Shown piece after piece: positions 44,283 to 55,876 of a stretch of DNA of 64,000 nt. Location of the stretch: positions 617,642-681,641 of the forward strand of contig NZ_LN909063.1 in NCBI RefSeq assembly GCF_001486505.1, given 5' to 3'. The notes under the pieces are model-generated. The model was not told the DNA's origin. It saw only the letters and a list, made by a program, of their open reading frames with translations, and did no database searches. Both the position numbers and the translations under genes were made by a program. How positions within the stretch are numbered: the stretch's first letter is position 1; each line of letters opens with the position of its first letter. The DNA is from Paenibacillus rubinfantis (GTDB lineage: Bacteria; Bacillota; Bacilli; Paenibacillales; Paenibacillaceae).

Positions 44283-45560
44283 ATGGCGCAAACGCAAAGC
44301 GATCTGAAAGAAGCAACCACGGTTCCGGCAACTGAAGTCGGTGCTGCAGCAACCGCAGCGGCCGCGGCGGAAGGGAACAATCCTAGTGCGATTTTTCCGA
44401 GCTATGCCCGGTATCCGATTCATTTGGTCAAAGGGAAGGGCAGCTGGTTGTGGGATGATAAGGGCAACCGCTACCTCGATTTCATGAGCGGCCTTGCGGT
44501 CGCCAACCTGGGCCATGCGCCCGAAAAGGTGACGGCCAAGGTGAAGGCGCAGCTGGATGAGCTGTGGCATGTAAGCAACCTGTTCCATATTCCGCAGCAG
44601 GAGACGGCAGCCCGGAAGCTGACGGAGATCAGCTGTGCGGACGTCGTTTTCTTCTGCAACAGCGGCGCCGAAGCAAACGAAGCGGCGATCAAGCTGGCGC
44701 GGCGCTACCATCAGAAGATCAAGGGAACGAACCGCTACGAGATCATTACGTTTGAGCAGTCTTTCCATGGACGGACGTTGGCCACGCTGACGGCAACCGG
44801 TCAGCAGAAAGTCAAAGACGGCTATCTGCCGCTTCCGGAAGGCTTCAAGACCGTACCTCTGCATGACATCCCCGCGCTGAAAGCAGCCATTGGCCCGCAA
44901 ACGGCAGCGGTTATGTTGGAGATGGTGCAGGCCGAAGGCGGCGTGTATCCGGTCGACCCGTCGTTTGTACAGGAGCTGGTCGCGTTGTGCAAGGAGCAGG
45001 GTTTGCTCCTGATCATCGACGAGGTGCAAACCGGTATGGGCCGTACGGGCAAGTGGTTTGCGCATCAGCATTACGGCATTGAGCCGGATATTTTCACCTC
45101 CGCCAAAGGGATTGCCAGCGGCTTGCCGGCCGGGGCGATGCTGGCTAAAGAATATCTGCGCGATGCATTTTCTCCGGGCAGCCACGCTTCGACGTTTGGC
45201 GGCAACCCGATCGTCGCGTCGGCCATCATCGCAACGCTGGAGACGATGCAGGAGGAGGGCATTCCGGAGCATGTCCAGGAGATGGGCGATTACCTGGTAG
45301 GACTCCTGAAGGAGACGTTTAAGGATCAGCCTTTCGTCCAGGAAGTTCGCGGCAAAGGCTTGCTGATTGGCATCGGGTGCGCGGGCCCGGTGGGCGACAT
45401 CGTTCTGCTCGGGCAGAAACACGGATTGCTGTTTGTCACCGCCGGCCCTGACGTGATCCGCCTGCTGCCGAACCTCAAGGTATCGAAGGAGGAGATCGAC
45501 CAAGCCGTGTCGATTTTGGCCGAGGTTGTGGCCGCCTATACTTCCAAGGAGGGGAACTGA
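44283..45560 (+). CDS. argD: Acetylornithine aminotransferase
   Basis: Protein of 425 aa. Fold-type I PLP enzyme: NSGAEANEAAIKLAR, ITFEQSFHGRTLATL, LLIIDEVQTGMGRTGKWFA, and the PLP Lys in FTSAKGIASGLP. An Ala-rich N-terminal extension of about 35 residues precedes the family core; a later start is possible but ATG 44283 has GAGTGG-like spacing only. The fourth arginine step. Confidence 0.94.
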   Translation: MAQTQSDLKEATTVPATEVGAAATAAAAAEGNNPSAIFPSYARYPIHLVKGKGSWLWDDKGNRYLDFMSGLAVANLGHAPEKVTAKVKAQLDELWHVSNLFHIPQQETAARKLTEISCADVVFFCNSGAEANEAAIKLARRYHQKIKGTNRYEIITFEQSFHGRTLATLTATGQQKVKDGYLPLPEGFKTVPLHDIPALKAAIGPQTAAVMLEMVQAEGGVYPVDPSFVQELVALCKEQGLLLIIDEVQTGMGRTGKWFAHQHYGIEPDIFTSAKGIASGLPAGAMLAKEYLRDAFSPGSHASTFGGNPIVASAIIATLETMQEEGIPEHVQEMGDYLVGLLKETFKDQPFVQEVRGKGLLIGIGCAGPVGDIVLLGQKHGLLFVTAGPDVIRLLPNLKVSKEEIDQAVSILAEVVAAYTSKEGN

Positions 45561-45563
45561 ACC

Positions 45564-46526
45564 ATGGCATTGTTGGAATCATCGAAACGCAGCAGCATGA
45601 ATTTAAGCGGCCGCGACTTTATTGAACTTACCGACTATACGACTGAAGAGATCCACTATTTGATCGATTTAGCCATTGAGCTGAAGCGCAAGCAGAAGAA
45701 CGGCGAGGAATACCAGCCGCTGAAGGGGAAAACCGTTGGGTTGATCTTCGAGAAATCGTCAACGCGGACGCGGGTATCTTTTGAGGTGGGTACGTATCAG
45801 TTGGGGGGGCACGCTCTTTTTCTCAGCAAAAACGATATCCAGCTCGGACGCGGCGAAACGATCGCCGATACGGCGGGGGTTATGTCGCGTTACCTGGACG
45901 GCATCATGATCCGGACCTTCGGACACGACAAAGTGGTTGATCTGGCTCGTTATGCGACCGTACCGGTTATCAACGGATTAAGCGATTTGGCCCATCCGTG
46001 CCAGGTGCTGGCCGACTACCAGACGCTTTACGAGCATAAAGGCACGCTGCAGGGCCTCAAGTTGGCTTACATCGGCGACGGCAACAATATGGCGCATTCG
46101 CTGATGATCGGCGGGGCAAAGCTTGGCGTTCACGTGTCGGTCGCCAGCCCGGAAGGGTATGAGCCGGACCCGCAAATCGTGGCGGACGCGCAGGAAATCG
46201 CCAAAGCGACGGGGGCCGTGATTGAAGTGGTGCGCGATCCGAAAGCGGCGGTACAAGAGGCGGATGCCATTTATACCGACGTGTGGGCGAGCATGGGCTT
46301 TGAGGAAGAACAGAAAGCGCGTGAAGTTGCCTTCCGGGATTACCAGGTCGACGAGCAGTTGGCGCGGTACGCGAAATCGGATTATGTCTTTATGCATTGC
46401 CTGCCGGCCCATCGGGGCGAGGAAGTGAGCGAAGGCGTGATCGACGGGGAGCATTCGATTATTTTTGACCAGGCGGAGAACCGGCTTCATGCGCAGAAAG
46501 CGCTGATGGCTGCGTTGTTGGGATAA
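45564..46526 (+). CDS. argF: Ornithine carbamoyltransferase
   Basis: Protein of 320 aa. Carbamoyl-phosphate site [15 protein letters not shown] (STRTR), [11 protein letters not shown] (HPxQ), [14 protein letters not shown], and the ornithine-site [18 protein letters not shown]. It converts ornithine to citrulline. It starts 4 bp after argD's stop, with AAGGAGGGG. Confidence 0.97.
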   Translation: MALLESSKRSSMNLSGRDFIELTDYTTEEIHYLIDLAIELKRKQKNGEEYQPLKGKTVGLIFEKSSTRTRVSFEVGTYQLGGHALFLSKNDIQLGRGETIADTAGVMSRYLDGIMIRTFGHDKVVDLARYATVPVINGLSDLAHPCQVLADYQTLYEHKGTLQGLKLAYIGDGNNMAHSLMIGGAKLGVHVSVASPEGYEPDPQIVADAQEIAKATGAVIEVVRDPKAAVQEADAIYTDVWASMGFEEEQKAREVAFRDYQVDEQLARYAKSDYVFMHCLPAHRGEEVSEGVIDGEHSIIFDQAENRLHAQKALMAALLG

Positions 46527-46549
46527 TTTTTCGGGGAGGACTAGGAATC

Positions 46550-47788
46550 ATGGCAAAGGAAAAAATCGTACTGGCGTACTCCGGAGGTTTGGATACGTCG
46601 GTGATCCTGAAGTGGTTAAAAGAAACGTATGACGCTGAGATCATCGCGTTTACAGCCGATATCGGCCAAAAAGAGGAGTTGGACGGGCTCGAAGCGAAGG
46701 CGCTTGCGACCGGGGCTTCCAAAGTCTACATCGACGACCTTCGCGATGAATTTGCTAAGGACTTCATTTACCCGATGTTCCAGTCGGGCGCATTGTATGA
46801 AGGGCAATACCTGCTGGGCACCAGCATCGCCCGCCCGCTGATCGCGAAGCGGATGGTGGAGATCGCCCGCGCAGAAGGCGCTACGGCCATCGCCCACGGC
46901 GCAACCGGCAAAGGCAACGACCAGGTGCGCTTTGAGCTGGCGGCGGCTGCCTTGGCGCCGGAGATTCGCGTGATCGCCCCTTGGCGGCTGAGCGAATTCC
47001 GCGACCGCTTTCCGGGACGGGCCGAGATGATCGCTTACGCGGAAGCGAACGGCATTCCGGTTACGGCCTCGGCGGCAAAGCCGTATTCGATGGACCGCAA
47101 CCTGCTGCACATCAGCTACGAGAGCGGCGTGTTGGAGGATCCGTGGTTCGACGCGTCTGCGCCGGAGAACAAAGACATGTTCCTGCTCAGCGCTTCGCCG
47201 GAGGATGCGCCGGATCAGCCGGAGTATTTGGAGCTGGAGTTCGAGCAAGGCAACTGCGTGGCGCTGAACGGCGAACGGTTGAATCCGCTCGCGGTGATGG
47301 AGAAGCTAAACGAGCTGGGCGGCAAACACGGCATCGGCCGCGTCGATATGGTGGAGAACCGCTTCGTTGGCATGAAGAGCCGCGGGGTGTATGAAACGCC
47401 GGGCGGCACGATCCTGTTCACGGCCCATCGCAAAATGGAATCGCTGACCATGGACCGCGAGGTGATGAACCTGCGCGACAGCCTGATCACCCGTTACAGC
47501 ACGCTCGTATATAACGGCTTCTGGTTTGCGCCGGAACGTCTGGCGCTGCAGGCGCTGGTGACGGAGAGCCAAAAGAACGTGACGGGCATCGTGCGCGTGA
47601 AGCTTTACAAAGGCAACATCATCGCCGCTGGCGTGAAGAGCCCGGTGAGCTTGTACAACCCGGACATCGCTACAATGGAAGCCGATCCAACGCAGGCGTA
47701 CGACCAAGGCGACGCCACGGGCTTTATCCATCTGAACGCGCTGCGGTTGAAAGTGGGTACGGGAGTGGCGCAAAACAGCGGTAAGTAA
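46550..47788 (+). CDS. argG: Argininosuccinate synthase
   Basis: Protein of 412 aa. N-type ATP pyrophosphatase P-loop [37 protein letters not shown] and [13 protein letters not shown]. It joins citrulline and aspartate. The start is ATG 46550, 24 bp after argF with GGGGAGGA. Confidence 0.97.
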   Translation: MAKEKIVLAYSGGLDTSVILKWLKETYDAEIIAFTADIGQKEELDGLEAKALATGASKVYIDDLRDEFAKDFIYPMFQSGALYEGQYLLGTSIARPLIAKRMVEIARAEGATAIAHGATGKGNDQVRFELAAAALAPEIRVIAPWRLSEFRDRFPGRAEMIAYAEANGIPVTASAAKPYSMDRNLLHISYESGVLEDPWFDASAPENKDMFLLSASPEDAPDQPEYLELEFEQGNCVALNGERLNPLAVMEKLNELGGKHGIGRVDMVENRFVGMKSRGVYETPGGTILFTAHRKMESLTMDREVMNLRDSLITRYSTLVYNGFWFAPERLALQALVTESQKNVTGIVRVKLYKGNIIAAGVKSPVSLYNPDIATMEADPTQAYDQGDATGFIHLNALRLKVGTGVAQNSGK

Positions 47789-47802
47789 AGGGAGTACCCC
47801 AA

Positions 47803-47990
47803 ATCTATTCGAAAAACCGAATACAATTCGCCGATTTCCGGCGACTCGACCCCAATGTGTATGAAATTTCGTATATAATTGAGCATTTTGCGGGGATGGG
47901 GCGGGAATGTGTATGATTTTTCGAATACAATCTACAATTTCGATGGTTAGTGAGGAAATGTAGTCGAAATTTCGAATCCATTTCCTTCTG
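47803..47990 (+). repeat. Four-hairpin intergenic element E3 (TTCGAAT subfamily)
   Basis: Four short palindromes centred near 47815 (TATTCG / CGAATA), 47866 (TATGAAATTTCGTA), 47920 (GTAT / ATAC) and 47970 (TCGAAATTTCGA inside GGAAATG / CATTTCC); pitch about 51/54/50. The first spacer holds CGCCGATTTCCGGCG, itself a hairpin and the match to the other elements. It lies within the arg operon between argG and argH, where it would be transcribed. Confidence 0.8.
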
Positions 47991-48041
47991 GTCGGATGGA
48001 TTGGATTAACGATCAAGTTTCAAAGTTAAGGAGTGGGTCAG

Positions 48042-49457
<1,416 letters not shown>

Positions 49458-49496
49458 TCGAACGCCCCTTCAAAAGGGATCGGGCACCCTTGATAG

Positions 49497-49532
49497 AACA
49501 GCCTTCGTCGCAGGACGAACGGCTGTTTTTTT
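49497..49532 (+). terminator. Terminator of the arg operon
   Basis: AACAGCC..CGTC pairs with GACG..GGCTGTT, loop GCAG, followed by TTTTTTT. Confidence 0.92.
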
Positions 49533-49851
49533 GCTGTCTTTGATCAGGAGGATATTGGAAATATATGTTGAAAAGTGTCGAAAAAAAGTTCTGATATTCG
49601 AAAATCTCAGGAAATCACCCAAAAAGATCATGAAATTTACGAAAATTTCAGAAAAACACTAAAGAAAATATCGTATTTTGTCGAAATAAATGTTAGATTC
49701 ATCACTGCCAACGCGGTAAATCTATTGTACGGAACTCAAACGAAATCAGAATTGGTTGACATCCGCTATAGTTTTCTGCAGTTGATCAACCCCTGGCACA
49801 CAGCAAGAACCGACAGGATGCCCCAATTAAAATAAAAGGAGAAAACAAAGC
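49533..49851. other. AT-rich intergenic stretch before the chemoreceptor
   Basis: Holds scattered TCGAAA/GAAAATTTC short palindromes (for example near 49600 and 49640) reminiscent of E3 words but without the regular pitch, and a TTGACA at 49755-49760 without a matching -10. No gene is supported. Confidence 0.5.
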
Positions 49852-51849
49852 ATGAAGCAACGATTTACAAAAATTCGGAAATTGGTGGAGGTCCGGTCCT
49901 TGCGCAACCGGCTGCTGATTATTTTTGCTGTGCTGCTGGTGGTCCCCAACCTGGTGACATCTTTTACGAGCTATACCCGGGCCAGCGGGCAATTGCATGA
50001 GCAAATGGACGCTAGTACCCGATCGAGTGTGAACCTGTTGAATGACTCGCTTACCCACATTGTGCAGGCGGAGGTTCAAAACGTGGAGCAATTGGCCCAG
50101 GAGATTGAATCCGCGCAAGTGGATACCCAGTCCCCCGAGCTGCGTCAATTAATTGAATTGTTCGTGGAGAAGCATCCGGAACTGGAAAACCTGGTTGTCG
50201 GCAATCAAAACGGAGCCTGGATGAAGGCCCCCGATCCCGGTAAGCAGGATTACGATCCACGGGTACGGGACTGGTACAAGTCCTCGTTGGAAAGTCCGGA
50301 GGAAACGGTCATTATCGATCCGTTCCAATCGGCAACGTCCGGCAATTATAACCTGTATATCAGTCACGCATTAAAGGACCATCAGGGGGCGGTTACGGTC
50401 TCTCTGGACCTTGCGAATCTCAACCAGGAAGTCAGCAGCATTCGCTTGGGCGAACGTGGATATATGTTTATCGTGGACCGCACGGACAAATTCGTCTCTC
50501 ACCCAACCCGCACGATCGGCGAAGAAGCGGCTGAAGACTTCATACCTCAATTGCATGCGGCGGAATCAGGTTCCCTGAATTATATTGATTCGGCTACCGG
50601 TCTGGAGAAAAGTGCCTATTTTACCACGAACCCGCTGACCGGGTTCAAAATCGTCGGAGTGCTGGACGTGCAGGAATTCAGCGATGCCTCCAAGCCAATC
50701 ATGTGGACCTCCCTGATCGTTCTGGCGATCTCGCTGGTTGTCGCCGGTATCCTGCTGTTATTGGTGATCCTGAGCATCACGCGACCAATTGAGCAACTCA
50801 ATCGTTCAGCCAAACGGGTTAGCGAAGGTTACTTAAACGAGGACGTAGCCACGAAACGTAAGGATGAAATTGGTCAGCTGGCCGAGAACTATAACGGAAT
50901 GCTGGCCTCCTTGCGGGTAATGGTTCGTGAGATGTCGGAAACGGCAAGCCAACTGGCTTCTTCGAGCGAAGAGCTGACGGCGGGCACGGAGCAAAATGCC
51001 AAGGCTGTTGAATACGTCACGGAGCTTGTTCAAGATGCATCGGACAACGCGGAGAAACAAGCCGCCGCTTCATCGGAGAGTGCCAAAACGATGGATGAAA
51101 TGTCCCAAGGGATCCGGAAAATTGCTGAAGCGTCCAATACTATCGTTGAATCGTCCATCCAGACGGTGGGGGATGTCAAGGAAGGAAGCGAGAAGGTCAA
51201 CCTCGTTGGCTTACAGATGGAGGAAATCCGCCGCTCCACATTGGAATCGGTGGAGCTGATGCAGCAGATGAACGAGCTCAGCGGACAGGTTGCGGGGATG
51301 AGCAGCGCAATTACGGACATCGCGAACCAAACCAACCTGTTGGCATTAAATGCGGCGATCGAAGCCGCACGTGCCGGCGAAGAGGGACGCGGCTTCGCGG
51401 TAGTCGCCGGCGAGGTACGGAAGCTGGCGGAGCAATCGGGAGCAACGTCGGAAATGATTCAGCAGAACATCGGGCGGATGGCTCAATTAGCCGGCAAGGC
51501 CTATGAGATGATGAATCAGAAGGTTAATGCCAACGTAGAGCGTGGGATGTCCGTGACCGAGGAAGCGCAAACGGCCTTCCACGCGATCGAGCGCTCGACG
51601 CAGCGGATTTCGGAGCAAATCCATGAGGTATCCGCTATTACCGAGCAAATGTCGGCAAGCGCCGATGAAATTGCTCATTCCGTCGAACAGATCGCGGCGA
51701 CTTCGGCCAGCAGCATGGAGAGCTTCCAGGGCGTGACGGCCGCTACTCAAGAGCAGTTGGCGTCCATGGAGGAGATCTCCTCCGCCTCGGAGGGCTTGGC
51801 GCGAATGGCAGCAGATATGCATAACCAAATCGAGCGGTTTAAGTTATAA
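49852..51849 (+). CDS. Methyl-accepting chemotaxis protein (dCache-type)
   Basis: Protein of 665 aa. Membrane helix 1 near residues 22-42 ([18 protein letters not shown]), a periplasm-side dCache domain ([34 protein letters not shown]), helix 2 near 285-310 ([20 protein letters not shown]), HAMP, then a long coiled-coil signalling domain with the hairpin tip [20 protein letters not shown] and [10 protein letters not shown]. The ligand is unknown. No chemotaxis kinase genes are adjacent. Confidence 0.95.
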   Translation: MKQRFTKIRKLVEVRSLRNRLLIIFAVLLVVPNLVTSFTSYTRASGQLHEQMDASTRSSVNLLNDSLTHIVQAEVQNVEQLAQEIESAQVDTQSPELRQLIELFVEKHPELENLVVGNQNGAWMKAPDPGKQDYDPRVRDWYKSSLESPEETVIIDPFQSATSGNYNLYISHALKDHQGAVTVSLDLANLNQEVSSIRLGERGYMFIVDRTDKFVSHPTRTIGEEAAEDFIPQLHAAESGSLNYIDSATGLEKSAYFTTNPLTGFKIVGVLDVQEFSDASKPIMWTSLIVLAISLVVAGILLLLVILSITRPIEQLNRSAKRVSEGYLNEDVATKRKDEIGQLAENYNGMLASLRVMVREMSETASQLASSSEELTAGTEQNAKAVEYVTELVQDASDNAEKQAAASSESAKTMDEMSQGIRKIAEASNTIVESSIQTVGDVKEGSEKVNLVGLQMEEIRRSTLESVELMQQMNELSGQVAGMSSAITDIANQTNLLALNAAIEAARAGEEGRGFAVVAGEVRKLAEQSGATSEMIQQNIGRMAQLAGKAYEMMNQKVNANVERGMSVTEEAQTAFHAIERSTQRISEQIHEVSAITEQMSASADEIAHSVEQIAATSASSMESFQGVTAATQEQLASMEEISSASEGLARMAADMHNQIERFKL

Positions 51850-51867
51850 GCGAATCGTTGAAGTTCT

Positions 51868-51910
51868 AGAGCCTCCTGAGCCAAGTATATTGGCGCAGGG
51901 GGCTCTTTTG
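51868..51910 (+). terminator. Terminator of the chemoreceptor gene
   Basis: AGAGCCTCCTG pairs with CAGGGGGCTCT, followed by TTTT. Confidence 0.88.
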
Positions 51911-52039
51911 CATCCCGAATTCCACCCCGGGCCCGGCGTAGAAATCCGCCTCGAGACGGATGGAGGGACCGGGGAAGTGAATTAAGATGAATAACAGCAA
52001 TGCGATTGCTAGGGATCCGCTTCTGCCTACTTTACAGCG

Positions 52040-52063
52040 TAACAATGTTATGTTACGTTGTTA
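52040..52063 (+). promoter_or_regulatory. Dyad operator candidate upstream of yhbD
   Basis: TAACAATGT (52040-52048) and ACGTTGTTA (52055-52063) form an inverted repeat with one mismatched pair around a 6-base centre, immediately before the ribosome site. YhbD carries a MerR-like HTH, so self-binding is plausible. Confidence 0.55.
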
Positions 52064-52084
52064 AAGCGAGAAAGGAGCATGACA

Positions 52085-52729
52085 ATGACCGAGGAATTAA
52101 TCTCCAAGAAGGAATTGCTGGATCTGACAGGGATTTCGTATGGACAGTTATACCGATGGAAACGCAAGAACCTGATTCCGGAACAGTGGTTTATCCGCAA
52201 GTCTTCTTTTACGGGGCAGGAGACGTTTTTTCCCAGGGAAAAAATGCTGCAGCGCATCGACCGGATTCTAGGTATGAAGGATGATTTATCGCTGGATGCC
52301 TTGGCCGATGTCTTCTCACCAAGTCCGGGGGATATCCGTTTAAGCGTGGGTGAGCTTCTAGAGCGAAACATTGTTACATCGACATCATTGAACTTATATA
52401 TCGAGACTGCGGGGAAATCTGAAGGGATGTCGCTGTTGGGCTTCGATCAGATGCTCACCGTTTACGTGCTCGACAAACTGCTGCAAAGCGGGGATATTTC
52501 GTTGGAGGAAGGGCGCTTATTGGTTCAAACTCTGGAGGAATATTTACCGGGCTTGGCCGGAAAGGAATGCGGCGTGCATCTCACCCGTAAAATGGGGGTG
52601 GCCGCTTTTATCCTGGTGCCGGGAGATGTTGAAATTTACATGGACCGCAGCGTCAGGACGGTTGCCCGTCTATCCCTGGCGCGCTGTACAGAGGAATTGA
52701 AACTATTGGTGAGCGGGAGTGAGGGGTAA
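52085..52729 (+). CDS. yhbD: YhbD-family HTH regulator (DUF4004)
   Basis: Protein of 214 aa; start ATG 52085 chosen because AAAGGAG (52071-52077) is 7 bp away, whereas ATG 52079 is too close. An N-terminal MerR-like helix-turn-helix (ISKKELLDLTGISYGQLYRWKRK) is followed by an effector-like helical region. In Bacillus subtilis yhbD precedes the bactofilin genes yhbE and yhbF, exactly as here. Confidence 0.88.
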   Translation: MTEELISKKELLDLTGISYGQLYRWKRKNLIPEQWFIRKSSFTGQETFFPREKMLQRIDRILGMKDDLSLDALADVFSPSPGDIRLSVGELLERNIVTSTSLNLYIETAGKSEGMSLLGFDQMLTVYVLDKLLQSGDISLEEGRLLVQTLEEYLPGLAGKECGVHLTRKMGVAAFILVPGDVEIYMDRSVRTVARLSLARCTEELKLLVSGSEG

Positions 52730-53451
52730 TGGCGGAACGAAGCGTTAAGGATCTGAAAATTAACGGCGTGGGTCAAGCGTCGGGCGGCGCGTATCGGAAA
52801 ATTCAATCGGAAGGCATTGCAACGCTAAACGGTGAGATCACCTGTGAGGCGCTGAGCGGAAATGGGACGCTGAAAATCAAAGGAACGCTCGAAGCGGGAG
52901 AGTTCAGCCTGAACGGGACCGGTTCATCGGATGGGGCACTGCGCGGGGGGAAGTTTGAACTGGATGGAATGTTTAAAGTTAGCGGGGATGTCCGATTCTC
53001 CTCCCTGCACGTCCGGGGGATTCTTAAAGCCGGGGGCTCTGTCATTGGGGAGACGGCCAAGGTGGACGGCGTCCTAAAGCTGGAAGGGGGCGCTGAGTTT
53101 GAGGAAGCGGAGGTTTATGGTCACCTTCAGGTTGGCGGGATGCTGAATGCGGGAAAGCTGACGATTGACCTGAATGGCCCCAGCCATGCCAAGGAAATCG
53201 GAGGAGAGTTCATCCTTGTTCGACAGCGCAAAAGCAAACGGCTGCTCGACTATCTCTCCCCGCACTGGGCCTCCCGTTTAACAGCAGGCGTGATCGAGGG
53301 CGATGACCTTCGGCTGGAAGGTACGAAAGCGGACGTGGTGCGCGGTAACTCGGTTGTAATTGGTCCGGGCTGCGAAATTGGCCTCGTGGAATACAAGGAG
53401 CATTATGAGGTATCGCCGCAGGCTTCGGTCGGGCGCGCGGAGCAGAAATAA
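52729..53451 (+). CDS. yhbE: Bactofilin-like cytoskeletal protein (first)
   Basis: Protein of 240 aa. Right-handed beta-helix repeats rich in Gly every six or so residues (ITCEALSGNGTLKIKGTLEAGEF...), with bactofilin-like termini. It overlaps the yhbD stop by 1 bp. Bactofilins polymerise without nucleotide. In B. subtilis the YhbE/YhbF (BacE/BacF) pair is needed for flagellar assembly, which suits a genome with this flagellar block. Confidence 0.88.
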   Translation: MAERSVKDLKINGVGQASGGAYRKIQSEGIATLNGEITCEALSGNGTLKIKGTLEAGEFSLNGTGSSDGALRGGKFELDGMFKVSGDVRFSSLHVRGILKAGGSVIGETAKVDGVLKLEGGAEFEEAEVYGHLQVGGMLNAGKLTIDLNGPSHAKEIGGEFILVRQRKSKRLLDYLSPHWASRLTAGVIEGDDLRLEGTKADVVRGNSVVIGPGCEIGLVEYKEHYEVSPQASVGRAEQK

Positions 53452-53478
53452 GTCTATTTATCTATTGGAGGGATTGGG

Positions 53479-54228
53479 ATGACCGCACAAGTCTCGGACG
53501 ACCGCCGCGCAGATTTGAAAATCGTGGGCAATGGAACGTCGAACGGCGGGATTTTTAATAAGGTTAAAGTCGTCGGCGAAGGCGAAATCAACGGAGATGT
53601 GGATTGCCGTACCTTGAACTGCACGGGGACGCTGGAGGTCGATGGAGGTTTGCGCATCGAGGTCCTGAAGGCGAAGGGGACGATTGCGGTGACCGGTCCG
53701 ATGAGCGGGGAAGAGCTGAACTTGACCGGCAACCTGAGTGTCCGCAGCGGTTTGAAAGCCGGGAAGGCCCGGCTCAATGGGGAAATACGGATTGAAGGCG
53801 GCATCGCGGGGGAGGATATTGGGCTGTTTGGCAGCTGCGAGTTGACCGGGAACTGCCAAGCCGAGCGTTTACGTATCAAGGGAGCGCTGCAAACCCAAGG
53901 AACGATCAACGCCGAGCAGGTGGAGCTTGCGATGTTTGGCCGCAGCCAGGCCGGTGAAATCGTCGGCGGGCAAATCCGCATCGCCCCACATCCCACCTGG
54001 AAGTGGGTGTCGCTCTTCAAATCTTGGGGGACACCCGAACTGCAGGCGACGGTGATCGAAGGGGATGTCATCCGCTTGGAAAATACCGTAGCCGACATTG
54101 TGCGCGGCGGGGACGTCTCGATTGGTCCCGGCTGCCGGATCCGGCTCGTGGAATATACGAAACATTATCACCAGGACCCGAATGCCGAAGTGGGAGAACA
54201 CCTGAACGTCTGGAGGAATGAGGAATGA
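53479..54228 (+). CDS. yhbF: Bactofilin-like cytoskeletal protein (second)
   Basis: Protein of 249 aa, paralogue of the preceding gene with the same beta-helix rhythm (VDCRTLNCTGTLEVDGGLRI; IVRGGDVSIGPGCRIRLVEY shared with IGPGCEIGLVEY). GGAGGGATTGGG precedes ATG 53479. The pair probably co-polymerises. It overlaps the efflux gene by 4 bp. Confidence 0.88.
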   Translation: MTAQVSDDRRADLKIVGNGTSNGGIFNKVKVVGEGEINGDVDCRTLNCTGTLEVDGGLRIEVLKAKGTIAVTGPMSGEELNLTGNLSVRSGLKAGKARLNGEIRIEGGIAGEDIGLFGSCELTGNCQAERLRIKGALQTQGTINAEQVELAMFGRSQAGEIVGGQIRIAPHPTWKWVSLFKSWGTPELQATVIEGDVIRLENTVADIVRGGDVSIGPGCRIRLVEYTKHYHQDPNAEVGEHLNVWRNEE

Positions 54229-55775
54229 ATGGGCAAAAAAACAGCCGACTAGGCTTCGTGGTCGCGGGCTTACTGCTGGGTATTTTAATGGCCGCCATGG
54301 ACAACACGATCGTATCCACGGCGATGGCGACCATCGTATCGGAGCTGGGCGGCTTGGACAAATACGTCTGGGTTACCTCAGCGTATATGGTCGCTGAAAT
54401 GGCGGCGATGCCGATCTTCGGCAAGTTGTCCGACATGTACGGACGCAAACGTTTTTTTGTGTTTGGCATCGCGATGTTTTTGCTGGGATCCGTGCTTTGC
54501 GGCACGGCCGACACCATCGTACAGCTCAGCATTTACCGCGCGATCCAAGGGATCGGGGGCGGTGCGCTGATGCCGATCGCCTTTGCCATCGTGTTTGATG
54601 TGTTCCCGGTGGAAAAACGCGGCGCCATGGGTGGTTTATTTGGCGCGGTATTTGGGATCTCCAGCTTGGCCGGTCCGTTGCTCGGCGCATTCATCACCGA
54701 CCATCTGAACTGGCGTTGGAATTTCTACATCAATATCCCGCTCGGCCTGCTTGCCTTGTTCCTGATTTTGGCCTTTTACCGGGAGTCGACCGTCCATGCC
54801 AAGCAGCGCATCGATTGGTGGGGCGCATTTACCTTGGTCGGTTCGGTGGTCGCGCTGATGTTTGCGCTGGAGCTGGGCGGGCAGCTGTACGCTTGGGATT
54901 CCGGACAGATTCTCGGATTGTTCGCGGCCTTTGCCGTGCTGTTCACCGCTTTTCTGTTGGTTGAACGCAAGGCAGAGGAGCCGATCATCTCCTTCGGGAT
55001 GTTCCGGAAGCGTCTGTTCGCCAGCAGTAATCTGGCCGGGTTGTTTTACGGCGCTGCGTTTATCGCCGCTTCGATCTATATCCCTTTGTTCGTGCAAGGA
55101 GTCACGGGCGGAACGGCTACCAACTCCGGTATGATCCTCCTTCCGATGACGTTAAGCTCCGTGGTGGCTTCCCAAGTTGGGGGCTTCCTCGTGCAGCGCA
55201 CCAGCTTCCGCAATGTGATGGTGCTGTCGGCGGTGATTTTTATGGCAGGGATCGCTTTGCTGGCGACGATTACGCCGGACACGACGAAGACGTTGCTGTC
55301 GATCTATATGGCCATCGCGGGATTTGGCGTCGGGTTCTCCTTCTCCGTATTGGGGATGTCTGCGATTCAGGACTTCGGGCCTTCGCAGCGGGGAGCCGCC
55401 AGCTCAACGATGTCGTTTATTCGCTCGTTGGGGATGACGGTGGGGATTACTGTGTTTGGGATCGTACAGCGTAACTTGTTTGCGAACCGGTTAGGCGAAT
55501 CGCTGTCCGCTATGGGCAGCGGGGCAGAAGGTCTGCCTTCCATGGACGATCCACGGACGTTGTTGGCATCCGAGGCGCGTAAGGCGATACCTGCCCCGGT
55601 CTTGGAGCAGATCGTGGGGGATCTGTCGAAGTCGATCACGACGATGTTTTGGTGGACGCTTGTTCCGGCTGCGTTAGCTCTGATCACAGTATGCTTTATG
55701 GGCAACGCCAAAATGATCGGGCACGGCCCGGGAGCGGCCAGTCGTCCGGAAGCGAAGCCGGCGGTTTCGGAGTGA
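54225..55775 (+). CDS. MFS drug efflux transporter, EmrB/QacA (DHA2) type
   Basis: Protein of 516 aa with about 14 membrane segments. LLGILMAAMDNTIVSTAM (motif D1 with the Asp), GKLSDMYGRKRFFVFG (motif A), AIQGIGGGALMPIAFAIV, and a long loop before the last helix. Proton-driven export of hydrophobic or cationic compounds is typical; substrate unknown. It overlaps the bactofilin stop, so it may share its transcript. Confidence 0.92.
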   Translation: MNGQKNSRLGFVVAGLLLGILMAAMDNTIVSTAMATIVSELGGLDKYVWVTSAYMVAEMAAMPIFGKLSDMYGRKRFFVFGIAMFLLGSVLCGTADTIVQLSIYRAIQGIGGGALMPIAFAIVFDVFPVEKRGAMGGLFGAVFGISSLAGPLLGAFITDHLNWRWNFYINIPLGLLALFLILAFYRESTVHAKQRIDWWGAFTLVGSVVALMFALELGGQLYAWDSGQILGLFAAFAVLFTAFLLVERKAEEPIISFGMFRKRLFASSNLAGLFYGAAFIAASIYIPLFVQGVTGGTATNSGMILLPMTLSSVVASQVGGFLVQRTSFRNVMVLSAVIFMAGIALLATITPDTTKTLLSIYMAIAGFGVGFSFSVLGMSAIQDFGPSQRGAASSTMSFIRSLGMTVGITVFGIVQRNLFANRLGESLSAMGSGAEGLPSMDDPRTLLASEARKAIPAPVLEQIVGDLSKSITTMFWWTLVPAALALITVCFMGNAKMIGHGPGAASRPEAKPAVSE

Positions 55776-55876
55776 TTTTTTCCGGAAAAGAAAGCCGGTA
55801 ATCAAAGAAACATTTGACATCCCTCCAGGAAATATGGATAATCTATAGTTCATCCTAGCAATAATGAGGTGTTTAC

